In this document: positions 14,589-14,728 of the stretch, piece after piece | Numbering within the stretch: the first letter of the stretch is position 1 | Layout of the letters: each line of letters opens with the position of its first letter | Assembly: GCA_966112795.1 (NCBI GenBank) | Contig: CBHWED010000064.1 | Location: forward strand, 1-14,728 | Direction of reading: 5' to 3' | Origin: Croceibacterium_A sp966112795 | GTDB lineage: Bacteria; Pseudomonadota; Alphaproteobacteria; Sphingomonadales; Sphingomonadaceae | DNA length: 14,728 bases | Notes under the pieces: generated by a model | Told to the model about the DNA's origin: nothing | Database searches by the model: none | The model's input: the letters and a program-made list of their open reading frames with translations, nothing else | Program-made: the position numbers and the translations under genes

Positions 14589-14728
14589 ATGCCGATCGAC
14601 ATCTCCGCGCGCTTCGCCTTCTCGCTCGACCAGTTGTGCGACGTGCTGCTGCAGTTCGAGGCCGCGGCGATTCCGGAGCAGCGGCTTCTCGCGCGCAACA
14701 CACGCATCGACGGGGCCGAGCACATCGC
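14589..14728 (+). CDS. Probable transglutaminase-family protein, N-terminal fragment cut by window edge
   Basis: Only 46 codons are visible before the right edge, so the catalytic core is not seen. The segment FSLDQLCDVLLQFEAAAIPEQ resembles the N-terminal beta-sandwich of bacterial transglutaminase-like proteins, where a phrase like DVLLQIEAA followed by a Q-rich turn is common; this is recognition from memory. No signal peptide is present, which suggests the cytoplasm. The ATG at 14589 is the best start by protein pattern, though its ribosome-binding site (GCCGGA) is weak and in-frame GTG 14565 and TTG 14577 are alternatives. It starts 49 bases after the HdeD-like gene on the same strand. 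Confidence 0.6.
   Translation, partial: MPIDISARFAFSLDQLCDVLLQFEAAAIPEQRLLARNTRIDGAEHI

Overview
The window is GC-rich, densely coded DNA that looks like a chromosomal segment of an alphaproteobacterium. Sphingomonadales is the most likely order, judged from the mix of a TonB-dependent receptor with a PepSY membrane protein, a DUF3857/transglutaminase/TPR giant, a YjbQ-HdeD pair and an AlkB-like protein. This placement rests on gene content and protein style, not on a marker gene. No tRNA, rRNA, IS element, phage gene or CRISPR array was seen, and no gene-free stretch exceeds about 140 bases.

Left part (1-7503, all minus strand): a Tat-type lipoprotein sulfatase cut by the left edge, then a secreted 1217-residue DUF3857-transglutaminase-TPR protein, then a periplasmic GH3 beta-glucosidase of the BglX type. 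The sulfatase and glucosidase could both act on exported or environmental glycans, but the protein between them has no known link to sugars.

Middle part (7551-11851, minus strand): the most interesting region. In transcription order it holds a lipid-anchored c-type cytochrome resembling cytochrome c'/c-556, a TonB-dependent outer-membrane receptor and an inner-membrane PepSY protein of the ferric-siderophore-reductase type. Together they span all the compartments needed for uptake and reduction of a chelated metal. Two closely related tandem-repeat elements (11125-11162 and 11815-11851) lie at nearly the same distance (about 70 bases) upstream of the receptor and cytochrome start codons. This suggests one regulator controls both promoters.

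Right part: an uncharacterised haem-oxygenase-like non-haem iron enzyme (11882-12775) and an AlkB-type 2-oxoglutarate dioxygenase (12872-13438), both minus strand. Across a 20-base divergent spacer centred on a perfect 12-base palindrome lie the plus-strand genes: YjbQ, an HdeD-like six-helix membrane protein, and the first 46 codons of a probable transglutaminase-family protein that runs off the right edge.

Very long open frames on the plus strand, up to more than 2000 codons, are antisense artefacts of the base composition and were not annotated.
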